A stretch of DNA of 64,000 nucleotides from Neobacillus niacini. GTDB lineage: Bacteria > Bacillota > Bacilli > Bacillales > Cytobacillaceae. Below the pieces are notes generated by a model, which had not been told where the DNA came from, ran no database searches, and worked only from the letters and a program-made list of their open reading frames with translations. Location of the stretch: NCBI RefSeq assembly GCF_023715785.1, contig NZ_JAMBOX010000002.1, positions 62,001 to 126,000 on the forward strand, given 5' to 3'. Every line of letters begins with the position of its first letter. Positions within the stretch are counted from its first letter, which is position 1. Shown piece by piece: positions 63,043 through 64,000 of the stretch. Position numbers and translations under genes: made by a program.

Positions 63043-64000
63043 ATGCCTTTGGAGGGGATTCGCGTCCTGGATTTGACGCGGCTATTGCCGGGGCCGTATT
63101 GTTCGTTAATGCTGGCTGATTTTGGGGCGGATGTGATTAAGATAGAAGATCCAACGATCGGGGATTATGCGCGCTGGTGGGAGCCAAAAATTGGCGGCTT
63201 AAGCGCGATGTTTCATTCGTTAAATCGGAATAAGCGGAGTATGAGCCTTGATTTAAAACAAGATCAGAATAGAGAAGTCTTTGTCGAATTGGTGAGGACG
63301 GCCGATGTATTGATCGAATCATTTCGGCCTGGTGTCATGGACCGCTTGGGTCTGGGGTATGAAGAACTGAAAAAACATAATCCCAAGTTGATTTATTGTG
63401 CGATAACTAGCTACGGCCAAACAGGCCCCTATAAAGATATTCCCGGCCACGATATTAACTTTTTAGGTTATTCCGGATTACTAGAATTACAGGGAGAACA
63501 AAATCGAAAGCCTGTCAGTTCATCCGTTCAAATCGGGGATTTAGGCGGCGGTGCTTTGATGGGCGTCGTCGGCATTCTAGTATCAATCATCGAGGCTCAA
63601 AAGTCAGGGAAAGGCCAGTTTATAGACATTTCCATGCTGGACGGTTCCGTTTCCTGGATGCAGACAATGCTGCCATCGTACTTGGTAAGCGGGCAGTTGC
63701 CTGGGCGGGGGGAACTGGTCTTAAATGGCGGCATGGCCTGTTATGAGACATATGAGACAAAGGATCATCGCTATCTCTCGGTAGGGGCACTCGAAATGAA
63801 GTTTTGGAAAAATTTCTGCCAAGTAATTGGTAAGGAAGAGTTAATTAACCAATTAAACGCGCCACCTGAACAACAAGCCGGAATGAAAAAAGAGATTCAA
63901 GCTATCATCGAAACAAAAACGCTAACGGAATGGGTAGGGCTCTTCGACGGAGTCGATGCCTGCGTTGCTCCTGTCCTGACGATGGAGGAAATGGTAAACG
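63043..64000 (+). CDS. Family III CoA-transferase/acyl-CoA racemase (3' end outside window)
   Basis: The first 319 codons of a CaiB/BaiF family protein. MPLEGIRVLDLTRLLPGPYCSLMLADFGADVIKIE is the standard start, ESFRPGVMDRLGLGYEEL and SYGQTGPYKDIPGHDINFLGYSG follow, and the GHDINF segment carries the His of the alpha-methylacyl-CoA racemase subgroup. That subgroup swaps 2-methyl stereochemistry so that dehydrogenases can act on branched acids. Simple CoA transfer is the alternative. ATG 63043 has GGGGGAG 6 nt upstream. Confidence 0.88.
   Translation, partial: MPLEGIRVLDLTRLLPGPYCSLMLADFGADVIKIEDPTIGDYARWWEPKIGGLSAMFHSLNRNKRSMSLDLKQDQNREVFVELVRTADVLIESFRPGVMDRLGLGYEELKKHNPKLIYCAITSYGQTGPYKDIPGHDINFLGYSGLLELQGEQNRKPVSSSVQIGDLGGGALMGVVGILVSIIEAQKSGKGQFIDISMLDGSVSWMQTMLPSYLVSGQLPGRGELVLNGGMACYETYETKDHRYLSVGALEMKFWKNFCQVIGKEELINQLNAPPEQQAGMKKEIQAIIETKTLTEWVGLFDGVDACVAPVLTMEEMVN

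Overview
The window looks like chromosome of an endospore-forming Gram-positive bacterium of the Bacillaceae (Bacillus or a relative such as Neobacillus). The evidence is a gerA-type germination operon, a sporulation-kinase-like sensor, Bacillus-type elongation PBPs, a ribDEAH operon behind an FMN riboswitch, a yybP-ykoY riboswitch before a TerC gene, strong AGGAGG-type ribosome sites, many TTG/GTG starts and moderate GC. No rRNA, tRNA, CRISPR array, transposase gene or prophage was seen; one lone holin-type gene is present.

Layout. 1-2.7 kb: end of a radical SAM gene, an unknown small gene and an MFS exporter. 2.9-6.5 kb: a three-subunit molybdenum hydroxylase of the xanthine dehydrogenase/CO dehydrogenase type. 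6.5-14.1 kb: class B PBP, Mn riboswitch with TerC protein, phosphatidylserine synthase, cysteine-free IscA-like protein, ABC exporter, HAD phosphatase and cold-shock protein. 14.1-15.7 kb: non-coding repeat arrays, two of which flank a NERD-domain gene as near-identical copies. 15.8-21.1 kb: SDR, GyrI-like protein and the riboflavin operon.

21.2-27.3 kb holds what I think is the most interesting system. A cobalamin riboswitch heads a five-gene operon: a cell-wall-anchored protein with two DUF4430 (transcobalamin-like) domains and an alpha/alpha-barrel-like region, a DUF4430 lipoprotein, then EcfT, a fused double EcfA and a CbrT-like S component. I read it as a surface-to-membrane vitamin B12 capture and import line, with an architecture that recalls animal intrinsic factor/transcobalamin. 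27.4-36.9 kb: class A PBP, holin-like gene, small membrane proteins, gerA-gerC-gerB operon with a possible D-subunit gene beside it, PAS sensor kinase, GNAT acetyltransferase and a 50-residue small protein.

37.0-64.0 kb is a 27-kb acyl-CoA catabolic island: four acyl-CoA dehydrogenases, three acyl-CoA ligases (one frameshifted), two thiolases, two SDR dehydrogenases, a paired MaoC hydratase, an enoyl-CoA hydratase, two PaaI-type thioesterases, a family III CoA-transferase/racemase, a class II aldolase with a ketopantoate-reductase-like enzyme, a full Liv-type ABC importer and two TetR regulators. Two promoters carry related palindromic operators (37071-37090 and 46901-46920), and two others share a 46-bp promoter module, so the island seems to be split into at least two regulons. 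Its substrate cannot be read from sequence; a branched or ring-bearing carboxylic acid taken up by the Liv system is a reasonable guess.
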